Shown: positions 1 through 6,524, numbered from the stretch's first letter. The stretch is 7,642 bases of DNA from Pseudomonadota bacterium (GCA_023433185.1 JAEZEN010000086.1:1-7642), one strand, 5' to 3'. Made by a program: numbers and translations. The notes: generated by a model from the letters alone, not told the origin.

Positions 1-872
1 TCGCGGGCGATCTCGCGGGCGCCCTCCGGCGCCGCGCCGGCGACCGGCTCGGGCAGCGCGATGCCCTCGGCGGCGGCCAGCGCCCGGAACACCTCGGCGG
101 CGACCAGCGAGGGATTGGCGACCGGCAGCCAGTCCTCGCCCTTCAGGTCGAGCATCGGCGAGAGCAGCCAGCGGTCCTCCGCCACCCCGGCGCGCACGAA
201 GGGGCCGGCGGGATCCTGTTCGGCGAAGGCCAGGCCGATGGCCGGGAGCGGCAGCGTCAGGCGGTCGCTGATCGCCGAGGCGGCCGCCATGGGCGCCGCC
301 TTCTCCCGGCTCCAGTTGAGGCGCACCCGGTTGAAGTTCACCGACAACGCGCTGACCCCGGGATTGTAGCCGGCGGCCTCGGGCTGCAGGTCGTTGATCC
401 GCGGCACCTCGACAAGGGCGCTCGCATCATAGAGGAAGTCGCCGTCGACGCGCTTGATGCCGCTCGCGGCCAGGTCCTTCGCCAGCGCCTGGAGGTCCTC
501 GCTCGACAGGAACGGATCGCCCCCGCCCCGGAGGACCAGCGTGCCGGTCAGGACTCCGTCCCGGATGTCGCCCGCGGCGTTCAGCGTCGTGGTGAAGCGG
601 TGGTCGCCGCCGAGGATGGCGAGCGCCGCCGCGATCGTCGGGATCTTCACCACCGAGGCGGGGAGGAACGGGCTGTCCGGGTTGTGCGCGGCGATCACGC
701 GCCCGTCGGCGAGGTCGACGACGAGATAGCCGACGTCGCCCGGGGCGAAGCCTGCGGCCGCGATGAGCTTGAGATCGGCGGCGTCGGTTGCGGCGGGCGC
801 CTCGGAACGCGCGGGCGCCGGCTGCACGACGGCAACCAGCACGAGCAGAAACGCCGCGATCAGGTTCCTCAC
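1..872 (-). CDS. dacB: D-alanyl-D-alanine carboxypeptidase/endopeptidase (PBP4 family), 3' end cut by window edge
   Basis: Penicillin-binding protein of the S13 peptidase (PBP4) family. It removes the terminal D-Ala of muropeptides and cuts peptide cross-links in the periplasm. The visible 290 residues begin with a signal peptide: hydrophobic residues 4-17 followed by a QPAPARSEA-like cleavage region near residues 17-25. The active-site SxxK motif is S73-V-V-K76, in the context PASVVKIPT. A segment SALSVNFN at 174-181 matches the conserved region that follows the first inserted domain in this family. The catalytic SxN and KTG motifs normally lie about 240 residues or more beyond SxxK, so they fall off the left edge. 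The start is GTG at 870-872. An in-frame TGA lies 7 codons upstream and no other ATG, GTG or TTG intervenes, while GGGACGGAA just before it can serve as ribosome binding site. It lies 164 bases downstream of prfC on the same strand. Family assignment is firm; the symbol is by family resemblance. Confidence 0.9.
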   Translation of the reverse strand, partial: MRNLIAAFLLVLVAVVQPAPARSEAPAATDAADLKLIAAAGFAPGDVGYLVVDLADGRVIAAHNPDSPFLPASVVKIPTIAAALAILGGDHRFTTTLNAAGDIRDGVLTGTLVLRGGGDPFLSSEDLQALAKDLAASGIKRVDGDFLYDASALVEVPRINDLQPEAAGYNPGVSALSVNFNRVRLNWSREKAAPMAAASAISDRLTLPLPAIGLAFAEQDPAGPFVRAGVAEDRWLLSPMLDLKGEDWLPVANPSLVAAEVFRALAAAEGIALPEPVAGAAPEGAREIAR

Positions 873-1036
873 CGGTTCCGTCCCGTCTGTTCAGTTTCGT
901 GCCGGTACGACCGAGAAGACCCCCTGCCCGCCGGCTCCGCCGGCCACTATGCCCGAATTCTTGGCCGATTTGTGCCCGACGTCGCAGACGCTTCGCCGCG
1001 CGGCGCGACCAGCCGCGGCCGTTCTGTGGGACGCGG

Positions 1037-2659
1037 TCAGGCCCGCTCCCGCGTGGCCGAGAAGCGGATTCCGGTCCAAAGCTTCTCGAGGCGCTGGAGT
1101 TCCCAGGCGCTCCGCGCCAGGAAGACCGGGGCCTCGGCGCGATCGAGCGCGAGCACGTTCCGGTTCTCGGCGATGAAGCGCTTGAGTTCGAGCGGATCCT
1201 CCGCGCCCACCCAGCGCGCGGTGTCGAAGCCGGCCGCCTCGAACGCGATCGGCACGCCGTACTCCGCCTCGATCCGTGCCGCCAGCACCTCGATCTGGAG
1301 CGGCCCGACGACCCCCACCAGCCAGTCGGCACCGATCATCGGGCGGAAGACCTGGGTGACACCCTCCTCGGCGAGATCGTTGAGCGCCTTGGTCAGCCGC
1401 TTCGCCTTCATCGCGTCGACAGGGCGCACCCGGCGGATGATCTCCGGGGCGAAGTTCGGGATGCCGGTGACGCGGCGCGCGCGGCCTTCGGTGAGGGTGT
1501 CGCCGACGCTCAGCGTGCCGTGGTTGGGGATGCCGACGACATCGCCGGCCACCGCTTCGTCGACGGTCTCGCGCTCCTGGGCGAAGAAGAACATCGGGTT
1601 GGCGATCGTCAGTTCGCGGCCCTTGGCGACGTTGAGGAGCTTCATGCCGCGCCGGAACCGCCCGGAGCAGATGCGGGCGAAGGCGATGCGGTCGCGGTGG
1701 CTCGGGTCCATGTTGGCCTGGACCTTGAAAACGAAGCCGGTCACCTCGTCGTCGCCCGGATCGATCGGCTCCGGCTCCGCTGGCTGCGGCTGCGGGCACG
1801 GCGCCCAGGCGCCGACCGTGCGCAGCAGCTCCGCGACGCAGACATCCTTGAGCGCCGAGCCGAAGAGCACCGGCGTCAGGTGCCCCTCGCGATAGGAAGC
1901 GAGGTCGAATGCCGGGAGGGACGAGCGGGCGATCTGGAGCGACTCGATCGACCAGCGGAAGGACTCGTCGGCGAGGAGGGACGCATCCTCGGCGAGGGTG
2001 TCGATGTCGGAGAAGGCGATCGGTCCCGGCTCTCCGGTGGGCAGGACCGAGCGCCCGGCGACGAGATCGAGGCAGCCGCGAAAGCCGACGCCCATGCCGA
2101 CCGGCCAGGTCACCGGCGTCACGTCGAGGGCGAGCCGCCCGGCGATGTCGTCGAGCAGTTCGAGCGGGTCGAGGCCCTCGCGGTCGACCTTGTTGATGAA
2201 GGTGATGATCGGGATGTTGCGGAGCCGGCAGACCTCGAAGAGCTTGAGCGTCTGGCTCTCGATGCCGCGCGCCGCGTCGATCACCATGACTGCGGAATCG
2301 ACCGCCGTCAGCGTCCGGTAGGTGTCCTCGGAAAAGTCGGAGTGGCCTGGCGTGTCGAGGAGGTTGAAGGTCAGGCCGTCGCGCTCGAAGGTCATGACCG
2401 AGGACGTGACGGAGATGCCGCGCTTGCGTTCGATCTCCATCCAGTCCGATCGCGCATGCCGGCGCTGGCCCTTGGCCTTGACCTGGCCGGCGAGACGGAT
2501 CGCCCCCGAGCGCAGCAGCAGCTTCTCGGTCACCGTGGTCTTGCCGGCATCCGGATGCGAGATGATCGCAAAGGTGCGCCGTGCCTCGAAGGGCCTCCCG
2601 CCGCGCGTCGAGTGCGCGGCGTCGCGGAAATCGAGGCTGGCATCGTCAACGAGGCTCAT
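1037..2659 (-). CDS. prfC: Peptide chain release factor 3 (RF3)
   Basis: Ribosome-associated GTPase of the translation-factor class that promotes release of RF1/RF2 from the ribosome after termination. The 540 residues show the whole G domain: P-loop SHPDAGKTT (34-42), switch I region RGISVTSSV (80-88), DTPGH (102-106) and NKVD (156-159). After these come domains II and III with the RF3-typical stretches GFVFKVQANMDP, GIPNFAPE and EEGVTQVFRP. The protein is colinear with E. coli RF3 (529 residues) to its C-terminal end, so it is complete. The N-terminus is about 15 residues longer than the E. coli protein. A proline/glutamate-rich linker, PCPQPQPAEPEP, precedes domain II. The chosen ATG (2657-2659) overlaps the TGA of the upstream 71-codon gene as ATGA, which implies translational coupling. 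An ATG six codons further upstream (2677) would sit inside that gene and is less likely. It is probably co-transcribed with the upstream gene and perhaps with dacB. Confidence 0.96.
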   Translation of the reverse strand: MSLVDDASLDFRDAAHSTRGGRPFEARRTFAIISHPDAGKTTVTEKLLLRSGAIRLAGQVKAKGQRRHARSDWMEIERKRGISVTSSVMTFERDGLTFNLLDTPGHSDFSEDTYRTLTAVDSAVMVIDAARGIESQTLKLFEVCRLRNIPIITFINKVDREGLDPLELLDDIAGRLALDVTPVTWPVGMGVGFRGCLDLVAGRSVLPTGEPGPIAFSDIDTLAEDASLLADESFRWSIESLQIARSSLPAFDLASYREGHLTPVLFGSALKDVCVAELLRTVGAWAPCPQPQPAEPEPIDPGDDEVTGFVFKVQANMDPSHRDRIAFARICSGRFRRGMKLLNVAKGRELTIANPMFFFAQERETVDEAVAGDVVGIPNHGTLSVGDTLTEGRARRVTGIPNFAPEIIRRVRPVDAMKAKRLTKALNDLAEEGVTQVFRPMIGADWLVGVVGPLQIEVLAARIEAEYGVPIAFEAAGFDTARWVGAEDPLELKRFIAENRNVLALDRAEAPVFLARSAWELQRLEKLWTGIRFSATRERA

Positions 2660-2871
2660 TGCCGGTAGTCCACCCATGCTTCAACCAGGTGCTCGAACTG
2701 GTGCCGGACGATATCCCCGTCGCGGCGGTTGGCGACCAGAACCACGGTGAAGCGCCCCTGCCGCGCGATTCGTGTCTCACCATGACCGAAGGTCTTCATG
2801 TACTGGAGAAACCGGTCGAGGGACTTCTTGTCCGGCGTGGATCGGAGGTAGAGCTTCACCGCGGTGACCAT
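2656..2871 (-). CDS. Small protein of unknown function (71 aa), coupled to prfC
   Basis: I do not recognise this protein. It begins MVTAVKLYLRSTPDKKSLDR and ends VEAWVDYRQ. It is predicted soluble, with no signal peptide, membrane segment, cysteine or metal-binding pattern. It has a basic and charged centre (MKTFGHGETRIARQGR) followed by a hydrophobic, probably beta, strand (FTVVLVANRR). Support for a real gene is twofold: third codon positions are nearly all G or C throughout, and its TGA overlaps the prfC ATG by 4 bases (ATGA), a typical coupled-operon junction. The frame stays open upstream to 3096, but that part reads as cysteine- and arginine-rich low-quality sequence. The ATG at 2869-2871 is therefore taken as start, with GGAAACGGA 9 to 17 bases upstream as a weak ribosome binding site. 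Its position suggests a role tied to translation or simply shared expression with RF3; that is inference only. Confidence 0.7.
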   Translation of the reverse strand: MVTAVKLYLRSTPDKKSLDRFLQYMKTFGHGETRIARQGRFTVVLVANRRDGDIVRHQFEHLVEAWVDYRQ

Positions 2872-3264
2872 GGCTATCGGTCCGTTTCCAGCATCTGCAT
2901 ACCGCTTTCGGAGCGGATCGAAACCGGGGCGGACACATCGTCCCCCGAGACCCGGGTCGGGACCGTCGCGTCCTGCGCAGGTCGCAAGGCAGCAGCGTCG
3001 GTGGTCCCGGCCTTCGGACTGCGGAAGGGCGCACCGCGCCGGCTGCCGTCCATGGGGCCGAAGGGGGGCCGCGATCCGGCTCCGAATTCCGATCACCGGC
3101 GGTGTCGGGGAATGGTGCAGGACAGATAGGCCATCCCGCCGGGCTTGTGTACCCCTCTCCCGGCCTGTTTTCCCGATAAGGATCGCGCCGAGGCCGAAAT
3201 TTCACCACGCCGGCATGCTGCAGGATGGTCGCACGGAAACACCTGATCGGAAACGGACGGCAGA
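2872..3264. other. Divergent intergenic region between the 71-aa gene/prfC and the TIR-TPR gene
   Basis: This stretch of 393 bases has no convincing coding sequence on either strand. It must hold the promoters for both divergent units, but I cannot place a -35/-10 pair with confidence. Visible structure: a 10-base perfect palindrome GACCCGGGTC at 2949-2958, a short hairpin CCGCT/AGCGG at 2902-2916, and a G/C-only hairpin GCCGGG...CCCGGC (3138-3164) followed by TTTT at 3168-3171. There is also a 10-base inverted repeat GGAAACGGAC lying just before each divergent start codon (2880-2889 minus; 3249-3258 plus). Confidence 0.6.
3249..3260 (+). promoter_or_regulatory. Ribosome binding site of the TIR-TPR gene
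   Basis: GGAAACGGACGG ends 4 bases before the ATG at 3265-3267 and is the only purine-rich Shine-Dalgarno-like stretch there, which supports that start. The heptamer CGGAAAC also occurs at 3234-3240, 14 bases upstream of its second copy. Confidence 0.5.
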
Positions 3265-5955
3265 ATGACGGACACGCCCCCGGCTCCCCCACCGGACAAC
3301 CATCCCGATCCCGCCTCTTCCGGACGCGCCTTCGTCCATGACGCGTTCATCTCCTACAGCCAGCGTGGCGACAAGGCCGTCGCCCGGGCGCTCCGTTCGG
3401 TCGTCCAGAGCATCGGCAAGCCCTGGTGGAAGGTCCGCAGCCTCAATGTCTTCCTCGACGCGACCAGCCTCTCGGCGGCGCCGAGCCTCTGGCAGGGCAT
3501 CACGGAGAAGCTCGCCGCCTCGCGCTACCTGATCCTCCTCGCCTCGCCGGAGGCAGCCGCCTCGAAATGGGTCGACCGCGAGGTCGCCTTCTTCATCGAG
3601 CGCAACGGACGCGAGCGTCTCCTCCTCGCGCTGACCGACGGCGATCTCGCCTGGGACGAGGCCGCCGGGCGGTTCAATGCGGACGGCGGCGACCTGCCTT
3701 TGCCGCCGACGCTGCATGAGGGATTCTCCGAGGAACCGCTGTGGGTCGACCTCCGTGCCTTCCGCCGCGACCCGGCGACGGCGACCAAGGGCAACCAGGC
3801 GTTCCTCCATGCCGCGCTCGACCTCGCGGCGACCATCCGCGGCGTGGAAAAGGCCGACCTCTACTCGGACGAGCTGAAGAGCCAGCGACGGATGCTGCGG
3901 CTGGCCTATGGCACCGCCGGGGCCATCGCCGTGCTCGCCGTCGGGGCCGCCGGTGCCGCCTGGCTCGCGATCGAGAACGAGGCCCGCGCCACCGCCGAGG
4001 CGGAGCGGGCGCTGCGCAACTTCGAGATCGCCAGACGGACCGTCGACGACGTGGTGTTCGACGTCTCGCAGGGACTGCGGGAGATCGAGGGCATGCGGAC
4101 GGAGACCATCCGCACCATCCTCGGCAGCGTCGAGGACGCGGTCTCGCGCCTGGCCGATGCCGCCGCGGACGATGCCGACATCCTCCGCAGCCGCGGTGCC
4201 ATGCTCAACGAGTTCGGCGACACCTATGCCGCGGCGGGCGACCGGGCGAGCGCCCTCGCAGCCTATCGCGAAGGCCTCGCCATCGCCGAGCGGCTTGCCG
4301 CGGCCGATCCCGACAACACGCTCTACCAGCGCGACATCGCCGTGGCCCATGCCGGCATCGGCGACACGGCACTCGACCGGGGGGACACCGCCGCCGCGAT
4401 CGAGTCCTTCCAGATCTATCTAGACATCGCGCGGAATCTCATCGCGATCGAACCGGAGAACAGCGAGTGGATCAGGGATGTGCCCCTCGCCCTTGGAAGG
4501 ATCGGCCGCGCCCGGTTCGAAGAAGGCGATCTCGACGGCGCGATGGCGGCGCAGACGGAAGCCCTGGAGCTTCGCCGGCAGCTCGCCGCGAAGGACCCCG
4601 GGAACACGCTCCTCCAGCGTGACCTCGCGGTCGGACTCGAGAACATCTCGGGCATCGACCAGGCGCGCGGCGACCTCGATGCCGCATACGGGAAGCTGAG
4701 CGAAAGCATCGACATTTCCCGGCAGCTGGTCGCGACCGATCCCGACAACACGCTCCGCGCCCGCGACCTCTCGCTCCGCCTGCTGCGGCTCTCGACCATC
4801 GAACGGCTTCGCGGCAACGACGATGCTGCCCTGGTGGCACTGGAGGAGAGCCTCTCCATCGCGCGCCGGCTGGTCGCCCTCGACCCCGAAGGCGCCTCGG
4901 CCAGACGCGACCTCGCCTTCGCGCTGCTCGATCTCGGCGACATCCGCCTCAACGGCGGGGATGCCGGCGCGGCGCTTCCCCTCTACCGGCAATCGCTCGA
5001 CATCTTCCGCGATCTCGCCGCCCGCGATCCGGACAGCCCAGACGAGCAGATCCAGGTCGCGATCCTCCATCGGCGGGTCGGCGACGGCGAGTCGGCCGCC
5101 GGCAATCTTGAGGCCGCGGTCGCCGCCTATCGCGCCAGCAACGCCGTCTTCGGCCCACTCGCCGCCGACCCGTCGCGGGCAGCGATGCGGCGCGAGCTCG
5201 CCCTGAACTTCGACCTGATCGGTGATCTGGAACGGGATACCGACGCGGGCGCGGCCGCGGCCGCCTATGCCGAAGCCCTCGCCATCCGACGCGCCGTCAC
5301 CGCCGAGCAGCCCGACGAGGCGGTGTTCCAGCTCGAGCTCGCCGCGACGCTCGAGAAGGCCGGCACGCTTCAGGCGATGGCCGGCGATGGCCCCGCCGCG
5401 ATGGCGACGATGGCCGAGATCATCGCCACCCGCCGACGGATCGCCGCGCTCCTTCCCGACGACCCCCTGGCACAGGGCAGGCTCGCCTACGACCTCGAGC
5501 GCTTCGGCAGGCTCCACATGGTCATGGGCGATCCGCCGGCGGCCCTGGCCGCCTGGCAGGAGAACGTCGCGGTGCAGCAGGCGCTGGCCGACGCCCTTCC
5601 CGACGATCCCGACATCCGGCGGAAACTCGCCGGCGCCCACACCAACGTCGCCTTCGCCCAGCTCTTCGCCGGCGACTACGCCGCCTCCGAGGCCGCCGCC
5701 CGGCGGGCACTCGACCTCGTGCCGGGCGAAGTGGTCTTCGAGACCAACCTCGCCCACGCATTGATGCTGCAGGGCGAGGTCGAGGCCGCCGACCGGCTCT
5801 ATATCGGCAATCGCGGCACGGACCTCGGCGGGCGCCGCTGGGAGGACGTGGTGCTGGCCGACTTCGATGCGCTCCGCCGGGACGGCACCGTCCATCCCCA
5901 CATGGCCGAGATCGAGCGGGCCTATGGCGACGCGGGCGCGGCAGTGTCGCCGTAG
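3265..5955 (+). CDS. TIR domain - transmembrane helix - TPR repeat protein (896 aa)
   Basis: Receptor-like protein, orphan in its neighbourhood. A proline-rich N-terminus (1-20) leads into a TIR domain at about 25-165, with HDAFISYS (25-32), the strand VFLDATSLS (62-70), the ILLASPEAA segment (90-98) and SKWVDREV (100-107). E106 aligns with the catalytic glutamate of NAD-cleaving TIR domains (the glutamate of the WVxxE-like helix in SARM1). One hydrophobic helix spans about 214-236, preceded by KSQRRMLRL. By the positive-inside rule this puts TIR in the cytoplasm and the C-terminal two-thirds outside the inner membrane. A charged helical linker (237-300) follows, then about ten 48-residue TPR-type units with motif DPDNTL.QRDLA. 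A C-terminal cap (845-890) reads RRWEDVVLADFDALR...HPHM.EIE. I recognise this TIR/TPR organisation from other bacterial proteins, rhizobia included. The substrate, ligand and role are unknown; signalling or defence by NAD consumption is inference. Coding quality is even throughout, with no frameshift. Confidence 0.92.
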   Translation: MTDTPPAPPPDNHPDPASSGRAFVHDAFISYSQRGDKAVARALRSVVQSIGKPWWKVRSLNVFLDATSLSAAPSLWQGITEKLAASRYLILLASPEAAASKWVDREVAFFIERNGRERLLLALTDGDLAWDEAAGRFNADGGDLPLPPTLHEGFSEEPLWVDLRAFRRDPATATKGNQAFLHAALDLAATIRGVEKADLYSDELKSQRRMLRLAYGTAGAIAVLAVGAAGAAWLAIENEARATAEAERALRNFEIARRTVDDVVFDVSQGLREIEGMRTETIRTILGSVEDAVSRLADAAADDADILRSRGAMLNEFGDTYAAAGDRASALAAYREGLAIAERLAAADPDNTLYQRDIAVAHAGIGDTALDRGDTAAAIESFQIYLDIARNLIAIEPENSEWIRDVPLALGRIGRARFEEGDLDGAMAAQTEALELRRQLAAKDPGNTLLQRDLAVGLENISGIDQARGDLDAAYGKLSESIDISRQLVATDPDNTLRARDLSLRLLRLSTIERLRGNDDAALVALEESLSIARRLVALDPEGASARRDLAFALLDLGDIRLNGGDAGAALPLYRQSLDIFRDLAARDPDSPDEQIQVAILHRRVGDGESAAGNLEAAVAAYRASNAVFGPLAADPSRAAMRRELALNFDLIGDLERDTDAGAAAAAYAEALAIRRAVTAEQPDEAVFQLELAATLEKAGTLQAMAGDGPAAMATMAEIIATRRRIAALLPDDPLAQGRLAYDLERFGRLHMVMGDPPAALAAWQENVAVQQALADALPDDPDIRRKLAGAHTNVAFAQLFAGDYAASEAAARRALDLVPGEVVFETNLAHALMLQGEVEAADRLYIGNRGTDLGGRRWEDVVLADFDALRRDGTVHPHMAEIERAYGDAGAAVSP
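4306..5742 (+). repeat. Array of about ten 144-bp (48-residue) TPR-type coding repeats
   Basis: Within the TIR protein the proline of the DPxN-type motif recurs at residues 349, 397, 445, 493, 541, 589, 636, 683, 731 and 779, giving steps of 48,48,48,48,48,47,47,48,48. Each unit follows the pattern DPxNxxxxRDLA, then LGD..xxxGD, then AxxxYxxxLxI, then xxRxLAA. Early units are best preserved and later ones are divergent (for example LPDDP in place of DPDN). Some nucleotide identity remains: GATCCCGACAACACGCTC occurs at 4306-4323 and again at 4738-4755, exactly 432 bases (three units) apart. This indicates growth by internal duplication. Confidence 0.85.
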
Positions 5956-5974
5956 GGCCGGCCAGAACGACGAA

Positions 5975-5996
5975 CGGCCCGGGTTGCCCCGGGCCG
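5975..5996. terminator. GC-rich hairpin between convergent genes, probable bidirectional terminator
   Basis: CGGCCCGGG - TTGC - CCCGGGCCG forms a perfect 9-bp stem with a 4-base loop, 19 bases after the stop codon of the TIR-TPR gene. On the plus strand no T-run follows. On the minus strand, which is downstream of the cold-shock gene, it is followed by TTCGTCGTT, which is modestly T-rich. Its position between convergent genes supports a terminator, possibly mainly for the minus strand. Confidence 0.6.
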
Positions 5997-6115
5997 AACC
6001 GTCCTGCCTCCACCGGGCAACAGCCGGCGGCGACGGTGCGGATCCTGCGCTGGCACGAGGCATGCCGCTATCCGGCGGAATGCCCCGAGCCGCTGCGGCG
6101 ATCAGGACCGCATGT

Positions 6116-6133
6116 TCCGGGCAACGACCCGGA
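6116..6133 (-). terminator. Short hairpin just after the cold-shock gene
   Basis: On the minus strand TCCGGG - TCGTTG - CCCGGA forms a perfect 6-bp stem 7 bases after the TAA of the cold-shock gene. No T-run follows (AACATG), so it may be a 3'-end stabilising structure rather than a true intrinsic terminator. Confidence 0.3.
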
Positions 6134-6140
6134 GAGCGCC

Positions 6141-6350
6141 TTACGCCGGCTTGATGTTGACCGCGTTCGGCTTGCCCTTCTTCGGGTCCATCTTCGATTC
6201 GAAGGAAACCCTGTCGCCCTCGTTCAGCGTATGCATGCCTGACCGCTCGAGCTCGGAGATGTGAACGAACACGTCGTTTCCGCCGCCTTCCGGAGCGATG
6301 AATCCGAAGCCCTTGGCGGAGTTGAAGAATTTCACGGTGCCTGTCGGCAT
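6141..6350 (-). CDS. Cold-shock domain protein (CspA family), 69 aa
   Basis: Single-domain nucleic-acid-binding protein that acts as an RNA chaperone in the cytoplasm. The 69 residues make a complete OB-fold cold-shock domain: [20 protein letters not shown] contains the RNP1 motif KGFGFI (13-18), and VFVHIS is the RNP2 motif. A lysine-rich tail, [14 protein letters not shown], ends the protein. F9 replaces the more usual tryptophan of KWFN, which is common in alphaproteobacterial copies. The ATG at 6348-6350 has a clear ribosome binding site, GAGG, 6 bases upstream. The frame opens 10 codons earlier at 6380, but those residues ([10 protein letters not shown]) do not belong to the family. It is monocistronic by layout, with a long leader and a hairpin near the ribosome binding site. 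Which csp paralogue it is, and whether it responds to cold, cannot be told from sequence. Confidence 0.95.
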   Translation of the reverse strand: MPTGTVKFFNSAKGFGFIAPEGGGNDVFVHISELERSGMHTLNEGDRVSFESKMDPKKGKPNAVNIKPA

Positions 6351-6372
6351 TTCTAGCCTCGTTGGTATAGCT

Positions 6373-6388
6373 GCCCGCATAGGCGGGC
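6373..6388 (-). promoter_or_regulatory. Leader hairpin upstream of the cold-shock gene
   Basis: Minus-strand GCCCGC - CTAT - GCGGGC is a perfect 6-bp stem with a 4-base loop. It lies 22 bases before the ATG and 12 bases before the GAGG ribosome binding site. Structured leaders are a known trait of cold-shock mRNAs; a regulatory role here is inference. Confidence 0.4.
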
Positions 6389-6495
6389 GAGATGGCCCTC
6401 AGGATGAGGACCAGGGAGTTGCGCGGTCGGTCGGCACCGGCGACCGTGCCGTGGAACGGCCCAAGTCGACGCCGCTGAGCAGAGTGCGACCCCTT

Positions 6496-6524
6496 ATCGT
6501 AGGCGCTTTCGCGCCCCAGGTCGA
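6496..6524 (-). promoter_or_regulatory. Candidate sigma-70-type promoter of the cold-shock gene
   Basis: Read on the minus strand, TCGACC (6524-6519) and TACGAT (6501-6496) each match 4 of 6 consensus bases and are separated by exactly 17 bases. Transcription would start near 6489, giving a leader of about 140 bases, which suits a cold-shock gene. The spacer carries the inverted repeat GGCGC-GAAA-GCGCC (6502-6515), which could be an operator. Confidence 0.4.

Noticed and set aside
336..344. S177-V-N179 in dacB as the catalytic SxN motif
   Set aside because: It lies only about 100 residues after SxxK. In PBP4-type enzymes the catalytic SxN is some 240 residues after it, and SALSVN is a separate conserved segment. 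The real motif should lie beyond the left edge.
788..2668. Plus-strand open frame of 626 codons antisense to prfC
   Set aside because: It mirrors the strongly conserved RF3 frame; such stop-free antisense frames are expected at this GC content. Its translation is rich in arginine, glutamate and aspartate, with no recognisable domain.
2657..2677. prfC start at the upstream ATG (2677)
   Set aside because: It adds MGGLPA inside the upstream gene with no good ribosome binding site; the ATGA overlap start at 2659 is more natural.
2656..3096. Longer 146-codon version of the small gene upstream of prfC
   Set aside because: The extra 75 residues are arginine/cysteine-rich, with poor codon pattern and no family look; the sequence from 2871 onward has proper coding character.
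3093..3134. 13-codon minus-strand leader peptide (MAYLSCTIPRHRR)
   Set aside because: No spaced ribosome binding site (GGCGGG abuts the ATG), and it is far from the next minus-strand gene; chance occurrence is likely.
3202..4350. Minus-strand open frame of 382 codons over the TIR domain
   Set aside because: It is antisense to a clear TIR/TM region, with low-complexity Gly/Arg/Glu composition and no motif.
6059..6084. Imperfect hairpin GGCATGCCG...CGGC-GGA-ATGCC in the convergent gap
   Set aside because: It has a 3-base bulge and no T-run on either strand; in sequence this GC-rich it is probably chance.
6141..6380. 79-codon version of the cold-shock protein starting at 6380
   Set aside because: The additional [10 protein letters not shown] is not part of the family, its ATG falls in the leader hairpin, and the ATG at 6350 has GAGG at ideal spacing.
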